Assembly (NCBI GenBank): GCA_020845995.1
Contig: JADLES010000220.1
Coordinates: 1 to 33,420 of the forward strand
From: Burkholderiales bacterium
Lineage (GTDB): Bacteria > Pseudomonadota > Gammaproteobacteria > Burkholderiales > SG8-39
DNA: 33,420 bases
Direction of reading: 5' to 3'
Shown here: piece by piece, positions 17,615-26,000 of the stretch
Numbering within the stretch: position 1 is the first letter of the stretch
How the letters are laid out: each line of letters starts with the position of its first letter
Program-made: the position numbers and the translations under genes
Notes under the pieces: model-generated
Databases searched by the model: none
Seen by the model: the letters and a program-made list of their open reading frames with translations, nothing else
Told to the model about the DNA's origin: nothing

Positions 17615-18497
17615 TGCGGCCCTGCTCTGCGGCGCTGTCTACGGCGCGCTCAAGGGACGACATGTTCCACCGCCGGTATCGGGCCCGCAGCCAGCTTCCG
17701 GCGCCGCCGGGTCGCGCTGGCAGCGTGCCAGTGAGACTGTATTGGTGCAGAACCTCTGAATATCCGCGGCCATAGGCGGTTCGGCGTAAATGCTCTTCGG
17801 TGCAGCGGCTGCTGGCGATCATATGCGTCACCGTCAGCGAGCGAAAGACGCCTTTCGCGTACCCCATCCGACAGGCCGTGTACGCAATGTCGGTGTCGCC
17901 TCCGTAGACCAGCACCTTGCCGCGCAGATCAAGCAAATAGCGGGCCGGACTGGCGTTCAGCTCCTCCATGTATTTCGCCGCGACCGTACGCCGCACGCAG
18001 AGGCCGGCTCCCCAAGGCGTCGACGCATGATGCCCCGGGTCATTCGACCAGAGATCCGAATCAACCCTGCGCAAGGTCAAGAGCGCGTTAAGGGACTCGG
18101 GCGGCGCTCTGCCCGCATCCTCGAACCTGGGCTGGATACTGCCACCCCATGCCGCGAGAAACGGGAAACGAGCCGCGATATCCAGCGATCTTTCCAGGTA
18201 AACCGGCGCAAGCACATTGTCGTCGTCGACCAGAACGATGACCTCGCCGGACGACTGTGCGAAACCCGCGACGCGCGCGCGCGTGAGGCCGAGATTTTCC
18301 TCGCGGACGACGCGCGCGTCCGGGTGCCACGCGAGGTCCACCCACCCGGCGACCGGCGGTGCCGAGCGGTTGTCGACGATCACCAGCTCCCACTCGGCGG
18401 CCGGGAGCGATTGCGCGCGCAGCCCGGCCAGGACCGCTTCGAGATAGCCGGGGCGCGGATCGTGCGTCGGGATGACGACCGAGAGCCGCCCTTTCAT
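17580..18497 (-). CDS. GT2 family glycosyltransferase
   Basis: A 305-residue GT-A glycosyltransferase of family 2. It begins GRLSVVIPTHDPRPGYLEAV, has the nucleotide-binding segment ELVIVDNRSAPP, ENLGLTRARVAG and the metal-binding motif VLVDDDNVL at about residues 91-99, and a catalytic-region GGDTDIAYTACRMGY. No strong membrane segment is seen. ATG 18497 makes an ATGA overlap with the acetyltransferase stop. It is followed by the unassigned glycosyltransferase-like gene. Transferred sugar unknown. Confidence 0.88.
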   Translation of the reverse strand: MKGRLSVVIPTHDPRPGYLEAVLAGLRAQSLPAAEWELVIVDNRSAPPVAGWVDLAWHPDARVVREENLGLTRARVAGFAQSSGEVIVLVDDDNVLAPVYLERSLDIAARFPFLAAWGGSIQPRFEDAGRAPPESLNALLTLRRVDSDLWSNDPGHHASTPWGAGLCVRRTVAAKYMEELNASPARYLLDLRGKVLVYGGDTDIAYTACRMGYAKGVFRSLTVTHMIASSRCTEEHLRRTAYGRGYSEVLHQYSLTGTLPARPGGAGSWLRARYRRWNMSSLERAVDSAAEQGRNAAFLEISAGA

Positions 18498-19033
18498 GGG
18501 CGCGAGCCGGTGACGGCCGCCGGTACGCCGACGGCATAGGAGTATGGAGGCAGGTCGTCGGCGACCACCGCGCCCGCGCCGACGACGCAGCCGTCGCCGA
18601 TGGTGATGCCGCCCAGCACGATCACGCCGGCGCCCAGCCACACGTCGCGGCCGATTCGGGTCGACAGGGGGATGTCGGGCTCGTTGCGGATCAGCTTGCC
18701 CCGCTCGGGCACGGTGTGGTTCGACGACAGGATGCAGCAATGCATCGAGACCAGCGTCTGGTCGCCGATCTCCACGCCGCCGTGGCCATAGATCACGACA
18801 TAGGGTCCGAGGAACACGCGCTCGCCTAGGCGGATGCGCCCGCCCCAGGGATTCAGCTCGACGCCCTGGCCGAGCTCGCAGCCCTGCCCGACCGTCACGG
18901 ATTCCGGCGCCGCGATGCGCGCGCGCGCCCCGATCGAGACCATGGCGCCGACCTGGCAGCTCCGGTCGAGCACGAGCCCGCGGCGCGCGAGCGCCCAGCG
19001 CCGGTACCTCTGCTCGAGTCCCGCGACGTTCAC
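18494..19033 (-). CDS. Left-handed beta-helix acyltransferase (hexapeptide repeat, WbbJ/MaiA-like)
   Basis: A 179-residue acetyl-CoA-dependent transferase that probably O-acetylates a sugar in the cytoplasm. Hexapeptide-type turns run through the middle (VTVGQGCELGQGVELN, IRLGERVFLGPYVVI, VEIGDQTLVS) and end in IGRDVWLGAGVIVLGG and IGDGCVVGAGAVV, followed by YAVGVPAAV, a typical C-terminal cap. SSNHTV carries the likely catalytic histidine. GTG 19033 overlaps the acyltransferase-3 stop as GTGA. An N-acyltransferase role on an amino sugar cannot be excluded, but no aminotransferase is present in the window. Confidence 0.88.
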   Translation of the reverse strand: MNVAGLEQRYRRWALARRGLVLDRSCQVGAMVSIGARARIAAPESVTVGQGCELGQGVELNPWGGRIRLGERVFLGPYVVIYGHGGVEIGDQTLVSMHCCILSSNHTVPERGKLIRNEPDIPLSTRIGRDVWLGAGVIVLGGITIGDGCVVGAGAVVADDLPPYSYAVGVPAAVTGSRP

Positions 19034-20223
19034 GCGGCCTCCTTCGCCTGCGTGTCGTATTTGAAGTGGTGCCCGAGCCGGATCAGCCGATCCTCGAACA
19101 GCAACCACGTCGCTTGAGCGGCTGCGAAAGTCAGCACGAGCGCGAGCACGGTCACCGCCCAATCGTACCAAGTCGCCAGCGACGGGCTCTTGCCGAGGAA
19201 CGCGGCAAAGCACAGGCCGAGCACGGGAACATGGAACAGGTACACCGCGTAGGAAATCCTGCCGACCCAGCGCAGCGGCCGGACCGACAGCAGGCGCGAA
19301 AGCCGCGGCGCCCATCCCATCGACAGGAATAGCAGCGCCAGCGCGAACAGCACGGCGATGACGAGATACTTGCCGGAAACGGCCGCGAGCATCGCGGCGG
19401 ACGGCATTTCGCGCGGAAGGAGCGGAATGAGCGCAACGCAGAACGCGGCGCCCGCGAGCAGCGCAGTCAGCGGCCGGCGCATGCGCCGCACGATGGCGAG
19501 CGCGGCGGCGTCGCGCACGATCCAGGCGACCGTCGCGCCCAGCAGCAGCGAATCCCAGCGCGTCGGCAGCAGCAGGTCCTGCGCGCGGTCGAGACCGGGA
19601 TCGATCGCCGCGGCAGCCGCACGAAGGATCGGCGCGAGCGCGACGCCCGCGGAAAGCGCGGGGAGCATCGCGCGCGCCGAAAGCGAGCGCAGCACCAGCG
19701 GGAAGAGCAGGTAGAACTGCTCCTCGATCGCGAGCGACCAGGTCGCCGCGACGAAGTTCGGGCCCGTCGCTCCCTCGTGCACCATCAGGAAGTTCTGCGC
19801 GTAAAGCAGGTAGGGCCACCCGGGAAAGGCGGGCTCCATCAGCCAGTCCATACCGGGCGCCGCAGCAAACCGTCGCGCAATCCACCAGCAGGCTAGCAAC
19901 AGGAAGTACGCGGGGAAGATTCGCAGCGCACGGCGGGCGTAGAACACGCGAAACAGGTTTCGCGCCGCTCGCTGATCGAGCAGAATCCCGCCGATCAGGA
20001 AACCCGAGAGGACGAAGAACGCGTCCACGCCGAGCCAGAGCACCATCAGGTACTTCTGCGCGTATGCCAGCGGCGCGCCGGGCTGCGTCTGGAGATGATG
20101 GACGACGTAATGCAGGAACACGATCAGGAGGACGGCGCAGCCGCGGAATCCGTCCAGCGCGGGGTCGCGCGCCGGTTCCGCCCCGCCGCCCTGCGCGCCC
20201 GTCAGCACGGGACCTCGATCCAT
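19030..20223 (-). CDS. Membrane-bound O-acyltransferase, acyltransferase 3 family (OafA-like)
   Basis: A 397-residue polytopic membrane protein of the acyltransferase 3 family, which moves acetyl or other acyl groups onto exported or lipid-linked glycans. The N-terminal signature ALDGFRGCAVLLIVFLHYVV contains the conserved histidine, followed by FVLSGFLIGGILLDQ and YARRALRIFPAYFLLL. About ten hydrophobic segments follow, including LVIAVLFALALLFLSMGW and VTVLALVLTFAAAQA. No C-terminal SGNH domain is attached. ATG 20223 overlaps the GT11 stop by 22 bases; upstream extension lacks family features. Together with the hexapeptide acetyltransferase downstream it points to an acylated glycan. Confidence 0.9.
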   Translation of the reverse strand: MDRGPVLTGAQGGGAEPARDPALDGFRGCAVLLIVFLHYVVHHLQTQPGAPLAYAQKYLMVLWLGVDAFFVLSGFLIGGILLDQRAARNLFRVFYARRALRIFPAYFLLLACWWIARRFAAAPGMDWLMEPAFPGWPYLLYAQNFLMVHEGATGPNFVAATWSLAIEEQFYLLFPLVLRSLSARAMLPALSAGVALAPILRAAAAAIDPGLDRAQDLLLPTRWDSLLLGATVAWIVRDAAALAIVRRMRRPLTALLAGAAFCVALIPLLPREMPSAAMLAAVSGKYLVIAVLFALALLFLSMGWAPRLSRLLSVRPLRWVGRISYAVYLFHVPVLGLCFAAFLGKSPSLATWYDWAVTVLALVLTFAAAQATWLLFEDRLIRLGHHFKYDTQAKEAA

Positions 20224-21176
20224 TCGGGCGGATAGACGTCCGGCATGCGCACGCGCGCGCCCGCATACCAGAATTCTGGTGCGATCACAATCCTGGCAGG
20301 GCCCTGCGCAAGCCACGCGCCCCACCAGCTGAACGTGCTGTTCGCGATGACGAAATGCCGGCACGCCGCCATCACCATCAGGTCCTGCGCCGGGCTCGCC
20401 TCCGGCTCCAGCTCGACCACCTCGAACGGCGTGGCCGTTTCACGCAGCAGCGCGCGCGCCGCCGGAACGTCGTCGGAGAAGACGAAAAAGCTCGGGTCAG
20501 TGACGCGCTCTCGGATCGCGCGGAACGCGCGAGCATAGTAGGCCGCGTCCAGCGTGCCGATCTCCGGGTGCTTCAGGTAGTCGCCGCGCCGCACGTGAAC
20601 GGCGACAGCGTTGCGCGCGCGGATCGCGTCGCACCAGCGTTGAGCCGCCGCCGTCGGCACCGAGCGCAGCGCAAGGTCGCGCCGAAGGGCTACCTCGGCG
20701 CTCGCGAAGTATAGCGGCGATATCCACCAGCCGGAAAGATAGGTACCTGGCCGCACTCGGAGCACAGCGGGATCGAACATTTTCCCGCGCCGCAGGAAGT
20801 CGGAGGGCTTCTGCTCGACGAAGCGTCGCATCGGGATTGGTAGCAGGCGCTGCTCGATCTGCCACCGTAGCCGCCCCGTCATGCCGGGCCGAAGCCAATA
20901 TCGCGCGTACGAGTCGGCGGAAGAGAACGTGCCCCGCACCGCGAATTCCCGCAGCGCGAGTGATCGCTTCTGCGCGGGGTCCACGGGGTTCTCGTACCAC
21001 GACAAGTCGAACTCGAGCGCCGTGCCGAGCCGCGCCGCGAGGCTCTGGCCCAGGGCGTACTGGAAGAGCTGATTCCCCAGCCCGTCCTGCAGGCGCACGA
21101 CGATCGCGGGCCGCGGACCGCCGACCGCTTCGGACGGCGCCCTAGCCGCGCGCGGATCGGAATCGTTGTTCGTCAA
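20202..21176 (-). CDS. GT11 family alpha-1,2-fucosyltransferase-like glycosyltransferase
   Basis: A 324-residue GT11 glycosyltransferase. The N-terminal IVVRLQDGLGNQLFQYALG is the GT11 start, HVRRGDYLKHPEIG is motif I with the GDP-sugar-binding H-x-R-R-x-D, and NSTFSWWGAWLA is motif III near the C-terminus. Family members transfer L-fucose, mostly alpha-1,2 to galactose, so the repeat unit may contain fucose. No GDP-fucose synthesis genes (gmd, fcl) lie in the window. The start is uncertain: TTG 21176 keeps the first strand and overlaps the FkbM gene by 35 bases, while GTG 21098 would cut into the first strand. It ends overlapping the acyltransferase gene. Confidence 0.9.
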   Translation of the reverse strand: MTNNDSDPRAARAPSEAVGGPRPAIVVRLQDGLGNQLFQYALGQSLAARLGTALEFDLSWYENPVDPAQKRSLALREFAVRGTFSSADSYARYWLRPGMTGRLRWQIEQRLLPIPMRRFVEQKPSDFLRRGKMFDPAVLRVRPGTYLSGWWISPLYFASAEVALRRDLALRSVPTAAAQRWCDAIRARNAVAVHVRRGDYLKHPEIGTLDAAYYARAFRAIRERVTDPSFFVFSDDVPAARALLRETATPFEVVELEPEASPAQDLMVMAACRHFVIANSTFSWWGAWLAQGPARIVIAPEFWYAGARVRMPDVYPPEWIEVPC

Positions 21177-21891
21177 CGAAGATCGTGTTGATGTAGGTAT
21201 CGGCGAAGGCCAGGTAGCCGGCCTCGGCCATCAGCGCCTGCAGCGGCTCGTTCTTGCGCCCGGCCATCGTCATCGAGAACGAAATCGTCTCAACGCAGAC
21301 CACCGCCGGACGCACGTGCGCCAGGTCGAACGACTGCAGCACCTCGACGTCCAGCCCCTCCACGTCGACGCTGAGGAAATCCGGCCGGCACCCGTGCTCG
21401 GCGAGGATGTCGCCGAGCGGCCGCACGGGGACCTGGATGCATTCGTCGATCGCGATTCCCTCCTCGGCCTGCATGCGGCGCGCCTCCGCCTCGGAGAACG
21501 TGCTGAGCGCGGCATCGGCCATGCGGAAGAACGGCAGCCTCCCCGCGGTGCGCGCGATCCCGACATTGAGGTTCACGTCGTCCGACCTTGCCACCGGGAA
21601 GCTCGCGAACAGGCGGGGGTCCGGCTCAATGTTGATCCCGCGGTGGCCCAGCAGGTGCAGCAGTGCCGTGTTGCTCAGGCGCACCGGATCGTGCGCGCCG
21701 ACGTCGACGTAGGCGATCTTCCGGATGCCCAGGAGGTCCAGCAGGAACCAGACGATCATGTCCTCGCCGGTCTGGGAAAAGCTGACCTTGCGCCGGCTGC
21801 GCCGGAGATCGTCGTCAAAGCTTCCGAGCACGCCGGCCGCCGCGCGCAGCCGGAGCAGCGATTTTCGAAGGATACGCGCGGCTCGTCCCAT
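21142..21891 (-). CDS. FkbM family SAM-dependent methyltransferase
   Basis: A methyltransferase of about 249 residues of the FkbM type. FSQTGEDMIVWFLLDLLG leads into the SAM-binding motif YVDVGAHDPVRLSNTALL and then INIEPDPRLF. DFLSVDVEGLDVEVLQSFDL is the FkbM core with the conserved acidic residues. FkbM enzymes methylate sugar or polyketide hydroxyls. ATG 21891 is used; a GTG directly before it (21894) is equally possible. It follows the first FkbM gene by only a few bases. The two FkbM proteins are clearly different in sequence, so they are not a recent duplication and probably act on different positions. Confidence 0.88.
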   Translation of the reverse strand: MGRAARILRKSLLRLRAAAGVLGSFDDDLRRSRRKVSFSQTGEDMIVWFLLDLLGIRKIAYVDVGAHDPVRLSNTALLHLLGHRGINIEPDPRLFASFPVARSDDVNLNVGIARTAGRLPFFRMADAALSTFSEAEARRMQAEEGIAIDECIQVPVRPLGDILAEHGCRPDFLSVDVEGLDVEVLQSFDLAHVRPAVVCVETISFSMTMAGRKNEPLQALMAEAGYLAFADTYINTIFVDEQRFRSARG

Positions 21892-21895
21892 CACG

Positions 21896-22801
21896 CTAGG
21901 ACCGCCGTCCGGGGTCGCCGCCGGGACGCAGCGACGGAACGGGCAAGGCCCCGCGCAAGGCGCCGGGCCGGCAGGCGACGATCAGCCCATCCACGCTGAA
22001 CGATTGCGCGGGCGGGATGGAAACCTGCATTTCGTAGGCGTGCGCGCCGAGCGATCTCGCGCAATCTTCGTGAAGATCGTCGCCGTGCGTGGATATGAAG
22101 AGAAAGTCGATCGCCTTCGCCTGGAGGGCACTTTCGGCGCCCGCCAGCATGTCCAGCTCCGCGCCCTGAATATCCGCGTGCAGGATGTCCAGACGGGCGA
22201 TTCGCTCCCGGCGCATGAAATCGTCGACCGAGACGGTTTCCGGGGCGCCCGGCGCCGATTGCCTGCCGACCAGGGCCCGGCAAGTTCGCGCCGATACGTT
22301 GTTTGCGCGCAGATTGGCTCGGCCGATTTCGAGATGCTCTCGTTCGGGCTCGACGAGCCAGGCTTCGCCGCCCTCGGCCTGCAGCAGGAACCAGATGGAA
22401 TAGAACCCCCAGTACGCGCCACATTCCAGCATGCACGCGCCGGGACGCAGCTGCCTGAGCACTTCCGCGAAGACCAGCTCCTCCTGCGGCTCATGCGATC
22501 CCAGATTGGCGCGAAGAAGGCGCGTCATGTGCGCGCCGTAGTAGCCGTCGACGAGGACTCTCGCCCCGTTGAACATCGTGAGGTATCCGCCGGAGACCGA
22601 TCCGGCCCGGGGGTGGCGCGGAATCCTCGCATTATCGGGACAGGCGAGGGCGACAGCGGTGCGCGCACTCCATTCCGCGTCCTCCGCGCGCTCGCACGCG
22701 CGACGCGAGCGCCAGCCGATCAATCCGTGGAGCAGGCGCGGACTCACTGCGGCGAGGCCGCCGCGTGCGAGCCTGCGGAGCCGATCTCCGACCGCGCTCA
22801 T
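21896..22801 (-). CDS. FkbM family SAM-dependent methyltransferase, directly downstream of Wzt
   Basis: A 301-residue FkbM-type methyltransferase. The SAM site is MLECGAYWGFYSIWFLL, followed by WLVEPEREHLEIGRANL and the FkbM core DILHADIQGAELDMLAG with the conserved D and E. About 90 N-terminal residues precede the core, basic at first and then SGGYLTMFNGARVLVDGYYG. ATG 22801 overlaps the wzt stop as ATGA. The position next to Wzt, whose C-terminal domain reads a terminal modification in some O-antigen systems, makes a chain-capping role conceivable, but that is inference. Confidence 0.87.
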   Translation of the reverse strand: MSAVGDRLRRLARGGLAAVSPRLLHGLIGWRSRRACERAEDAEWSARTAVALACPDNARIPRHPRAGSVSGGYLTMFNGARVLVDGYYGAHMTRLLRANLGSHEPQEELVFAEVLRQLRPGACMLECGAYWGFYSIWFLLQAEGGEAWLVEPEREHLEIGRANLRANNVSARTCRALVGRQSAPGAPETVSVDDFMRRERIARLDILHADIQGAELDMLAGAESALQAKAIDFLFISTHGDDLHEDCARSLGAHAYEMQVSIPPAQSFSVDGLIVACRPGALRGALPVPSLRPGGDPGRRS

Positions 22802-24084
22802 GTCGCCTGCTGCGCGCCGATCGTCGAGATCGAGGGCGTGCTCTTGCATCGCAGCGCGAGAGGACCGAAGCCGAGACTGTGGCGGAAGTCCCATGTACGC
22901 CCGTACGGATTGCTGAAGGGAACCTCCACCCGCGCGGCATGCTCGACGTAGTGGTCCCACTCGACATCGGCGACCGAGGTCGTCACGTTCATGAAATACG
23001 CGCCGGCGGCGAGCCACATTCCATCCAGCGGAACGCGCACCCGGTAACGCCCGGCCCGCGCGGGCAGGGACTCGCCGAAAAACTGCCAGAGGGAAAACAG
23101 GCCGAGCCGGCCCTGGTCCGGGTCGAGCAGCATGATTTCCAGCGAGAGGTTGGGCGAGCCGTCGGTCTCGACCTCCACCTCCACGGTCAGCGGCGTGCCG
23201 GATGCGTACTGTCGCAGCCGCACGCCCGCCTGATCAAACAGGTCCACCGCGCAAATGCGCGTGTGCTTGCCGCGCGAGCCGGCGTCCGAGGCACCGGGCG
23301 CCTGCGCGAGCGCTACGCCGTAGAACGCCACGACGTCGGCGGTGGCTCCCATCTTCTCCACGCGGCCGCCGCCAAGCAGGATCGTGCGCGTCGTCAAGGC
23401 GGTCACAGCGGCCATGTTGTGGCTCACGAAGATGACGCTCCGCTGCTCGCGCGCTGCCACGGAATGCATCTTTCCGAGGCACTTCTTCTGGAATGCCGCG
23501 TCTCCTACGGCGAGCACTTCGTCCACCAGCAGGATTTCGGGCTCGAGGTGCGCGGCTACCGCGAATGCTAGGCGCACGTACATGCCCGACGAGTAGCGCT
23601 TAACCGGGGTGTCGAGGAATCGCTCGATCTCGGCGAATGCGACGATCTCGTCGAACTTGCCCCGGATCTCGGCCCGACTCATGCCCAGGATCGCGCCGTT
23701 GAGATAGACGTTCTCCCGGCCCGTCAGTTCCGGGTGGAATCCGGTCCCGACCTCCAGCAGGCTCGCGACGCGCCCGCCAATGCGCACGCGCCCCTCCGTC
23801 GGCTCCGTGATGCGGCTCAGGGTCTTGAGGAGCGTCGACTTCCCCGCGCCGTTCCGACCGACGACGCCGAGCACCTCCCCGCGCCGCAAATCGAAGCTGA
23901 CGTCCCGCAACGCCCAGAACTCCTCGCCATCCTCCTGCGGCGCCGCGCCTCGGCCGAGCAGCCGCCTGCCGATCGAACGCGCCTGCTCGGCGATCACATC
24001 GCGCAGCGCGACATATCCTTCCTGCCGGTGACTCAGGTGGTAGCGTTTGCCGAGGCCTTCGACGCGGATCACGGTGTCGGCCAT
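22798..24084 (-). CDS. wzt: Polysaccharide ABC transporter ATP-binding protein with C-terminal substrate domain (Wzt)
   Basis: A 428-residue ATPase that powers export of a lipid-linked polysaccharide through its partner permease. Residues 1 to about 255 are the nucleotide-binding domain: Walker A GRNGAGKST, signature YSSGM in place of LSGGQ, Walker B ILLVDEVLAVGD and switch histidine SHNMA. After a linker, residues from about 290 to the end form a beta-rich Wzt_C domain, with LTVEVEVETDGSPNLSLEIM and AYFMNVTTSVADVEWDHYVE. In E. coli O9a and similar systems this domain binds the modified chain end. ATG 24084 lies 9 bases after the wzm stop. Length and domain order are as expected. Confidence 0.93.
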   Translation of the reverse strand: MADTVIRVEGLGKRYHLSHRQEGYVALRDVIAEQARSIGRRLLGRGAAPQEDGEEFWALRDVSFDLRRGEVLGVVGRNGAGKSTLLKTLSRITEPTEGRVRIGGRVASLLEVGTGFHPELTGRENVYLNGAILGMSRAEIRGKFDEIVAFAEIERFLDTPVKRYSSGMYVRLAFAVAAHLEPEILLVDEVLAVGDAAFQKKCLGKMHSVAAREQRSVIFVSHNMAAVTALTTRTILLGGGRVEKMGATADVVAFYGVALAQAPGASDAGSRGKHTRICAVDLFDQAGVRLRQYASGTPLTVEVEVETDGSPNLSLEIMLLDPDQGRLGLFSLWQFFGESLPARAGRYRVRVPLDGMWLAAGAYFMNVTTSVADVEWDHYVEHAARVEVPFSNPYGRTWDFRHSLGFGPLALRCKSTPSISTIGAQQAT

Positions 24085-24093
24085 GGCCGCTCG

Positions 24094-24939
24094 TCAGATC
24101 ACGTCAGCGAAGCTGCGCTCCAGGCGCCTGAAGTACAGGGCTCCCAGCAGCAGAAACGCCAGCGACAGCAGGATCGACAGCGTAAGCGCAGGCGCGTGCA
24201 GCGGCGCCTGTCCGTCGAGAATCGCCCAGCGGAAGCCCTCGATCACGCCTACCATCGGATTGAGCGAGTAGAGGAGGAAGAACGCCTCCCCGAAGCGCTC
24301 GCGCAGCACCGTGCTGCTGAAGCCCACCGGCGAGACGTACAGGCCGAACTGCACGATGAACGGAATGACGTAGCGGAAATCCCGGTATTCCGTGTTCAGC
24401 GCGGTTACTAGCAGTCCGGGTCCGAACGCGGCGAGCAGCGCGAGCGCCATGAACAGCGGCAGCGTCAGCATGCGCCACCCGGGCGCGTACCCGTACCAGA
24501 GCATGAGCGCAACGAGGATCGCGAACGAGATCAGGAAATCCACGACGCTGGTCACGACGGCGGCCGCCGGAATCAGCATGCGCGGGAAATACACCTTCGA
24601 GATAAGATTGGCGTTGCCGACGATACTCGCGCTCGAGGAAGAGATGGCGGAAGCGAAGAACTGCCACGGCAGCATGGCCGCGAACACCATCAGGGCGTAC
24701 GGCGCCTGGCCGTCGCTCGGCAGGCCCGCGACCTTGGAGAAGACCACCACCATCACCAGCATCTGCGCGAGCGGCTGCAGGAGCGCCCAGGCAACGCCCA
24801 CGGCGGTCTGCTTGTAGCGCACGGCGATGTCGCGCCAGGCGAGGATGTAGAGCAGCTCCCGGTAGCGCCACAGGTCGCGCCAGTAGTGGCGCTCGGTCCT
24901 GCCCGCCTCCAGCACCAGCTCTTCGACCGGCTGCGTCAC
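24094..24939 (-). CDS. wzm: Polysaccharide ABC transporter permease (Wzm)
   Basis: A 281-residue ABC-2 type permease with about six membrane segments, the channel half of the polysaccharide exporter. The N-terminal amphipathic region [20 protein letters not shown] and [20 protein letters not shown] match the ABC2_membrane family (Wzm, KpsM, TagG). Later segments include [19 protein letters not shown] and [17 protein letters not shown]. It starts with GTG 24939, overlapping the upstream epimerase stop as GTGA, and is followed 9 bases later by wzt. The pair is unambiguous and establishes ABC-dependent export. Confidence 0.93.
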   Translation of the reverse strand: MTQPVEELVLEAGRTERHYWRDLWRYRELLYILAWRDIAVRYKQTAVGVAWALLQPLAQMLVMVVVFSKVAGLPSDGQAPYALMVFAAMLPWQFFASAISSSSASIVGNANLISKVYFPRMLIPAAAVVTSVVDFLISFAILVALMLWYGYAPGWRMLTLPLFMALALLAAFGPGLLVTALNTEYRDFRYVIPFIVQFGLYVSPVGFSSTVLRERFGEAFFLLYSLNPMVGVIEGFRWAILDGQAPLHAPALTLSILLSLAFLLLGALYFRRLERSFADVI

Positions 24940-26000
24940 GCGGATCTACACGCGCTCATGGCGTGGTGGATTTCGGCGAAGACGTCGTCCAGCGTCTTGG
25001 TGAGGCTCCAGCCGGGATAGTGCGCCAGCATCTTGCGCAGGTCGCTGTAATAGCACACGTGGTCGCCCTCGCGGTTCTTCTCGACGTATTCGTAGATCAT
25101 CCTCCGGCCCGACAGCGCCGCGGCGCGGTCGAAGGCCTCTAGGATCGAGACGCTGTTGTCCTTGCCGCCGCCGAGATTGTAGACCTCGCCCTGACGCGGC
25201 GCCCTGGCAAAGACGTCGATGAACTGCGCAACGTCGATGGAATGGATGTTGTCGCGCACCTGCTTGCCCTTGTAGCCGAACACCGTGTACTTGCGTCCCT
25301 CGACGTTGCACTTGATGAGGTAGCTCAGAAATCCATGCAACTCCACGCCGCTGTGGTTCGGCCCCGTCAGGCAGCCGCCGCGCAGGCAGCAGGTGTGCAT
25401 GCCGAAGTAGCGGCCGTATTCCTGCACCATGACGTCGGCGGCGACCTTCGAGGCGCCGAAGAGAGAATGCTTGGAACGGTCGATACGCAGCGTCTCCGGA
25501 ATGCCGTGCGCGTATGCGGGATCCGCGTAATCCCAGCGGGTTTCGCGTTCGATGAGCGCAATTTCGTTCGGCGCATCGCCGTAGACCTTGTTGGTGGACA
25601 TATGCACGAACACGCAATCGCGCGCGTGGCGCCGCGCGGCCTCGAGCAGGTTGAGAGTGCCGCCCGCGTTGACGTCAAAATCGTCGAACGGGCGCGCCGC
25701 CGCGAGATCGTGGCTGGGCTGCGCGGCGGCGTGCACGATGAGCGCGGGGCGCAGCTCCGCGACCAGCGCCTCGATGCGCGCGCGGTCGCGCACGTCGAGC
25801 TCGTGATGGCGGAATGCCGGGTACGTGTCCTCCAGCCGGCGCTGCATCCAGCGCGTATCGCCGCCCGGCCCGAAGAAATCGGCGCGCATGTTGTTGTCGA
25901 CGCCGTGCACGCTCCAGCCCTGCGCGCAGAAGTACGCGGTGACCTCCGAGCCGATCAGCCCCGAAGACCCGGTCACCAGCGCGAGGTGCGCGCCGCTCAT
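24936..26000 (-). CDS. NAD-dependent SDR epimerase, tyvelose-epimerase-like
   Basis: A 354-residue extended SDR. The NAD-binding motif is [20 protein letters not shown], followed by [34 protein letters not shown], and catalytic residues in STNKVYG and the [14 protein letters not shown] segment. In the last of these the usual Tyr of Y-x-x-x-K appears as Phe in my reading (F-G-A-S-K). The overall pattern, including [19 protein letters not shown], resembles CDP-tyvelose 2-epimerase-like proteins, which also contain a FGASK-type motif in some members. ATG 26000 overlaps the upstream fusion-gene stop as ATGA. The true substrate is not determined; generic NAD-dependent epimerase/dehydratase is the safe name. 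Confidence 0.78.
   Translation of the reverse strand: MSGAHLALVTGSSGLIGSEVTAYFCAQGWSVHGVDNNMRADFFGPGGDTRWMQRRLEDTYPAFRHHELDVRDRARIEALVAELRPALIVHAAAQPSHDLAAARPFDDFDVNAGGTLNLLEAARRHARDCVFVHMSTNKVYGDAPNEIALIERETRWDYADPAYAHGIPETLRIDRSKHSLFGASKVAADVMVQEYGRYFGMHTCCLRGGCLTGPNHSGVELHGFLSYLIKCNVEGRKYTVFGYKGKQVRDNIHSIDVAQFIDVFARAPRQGEVYNLGGGKDNSVSILEAFDRAAALSGRRMIYEYVEKNREGDHVCYYSDLRKMLAHYPGWSLTKTLDDVFAEIHHAMSACRSA

Noticed and set aside
18497..20266. Long minus-strand open frame running through the acyltransferase 3 gene into the acetyltransferase
   Set aside because: Only the last 179 codons carry hexapeptide features; the earlier part is out of frame with a clear membrane protein and is a shadow.
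20202..21176. Fucose synthesis and fucosylation as a firm conclusion from the GT11 gene
   Set aside because: No GDP-fucose genes are present, and GT11 membership alone does not fix the donor sugar.
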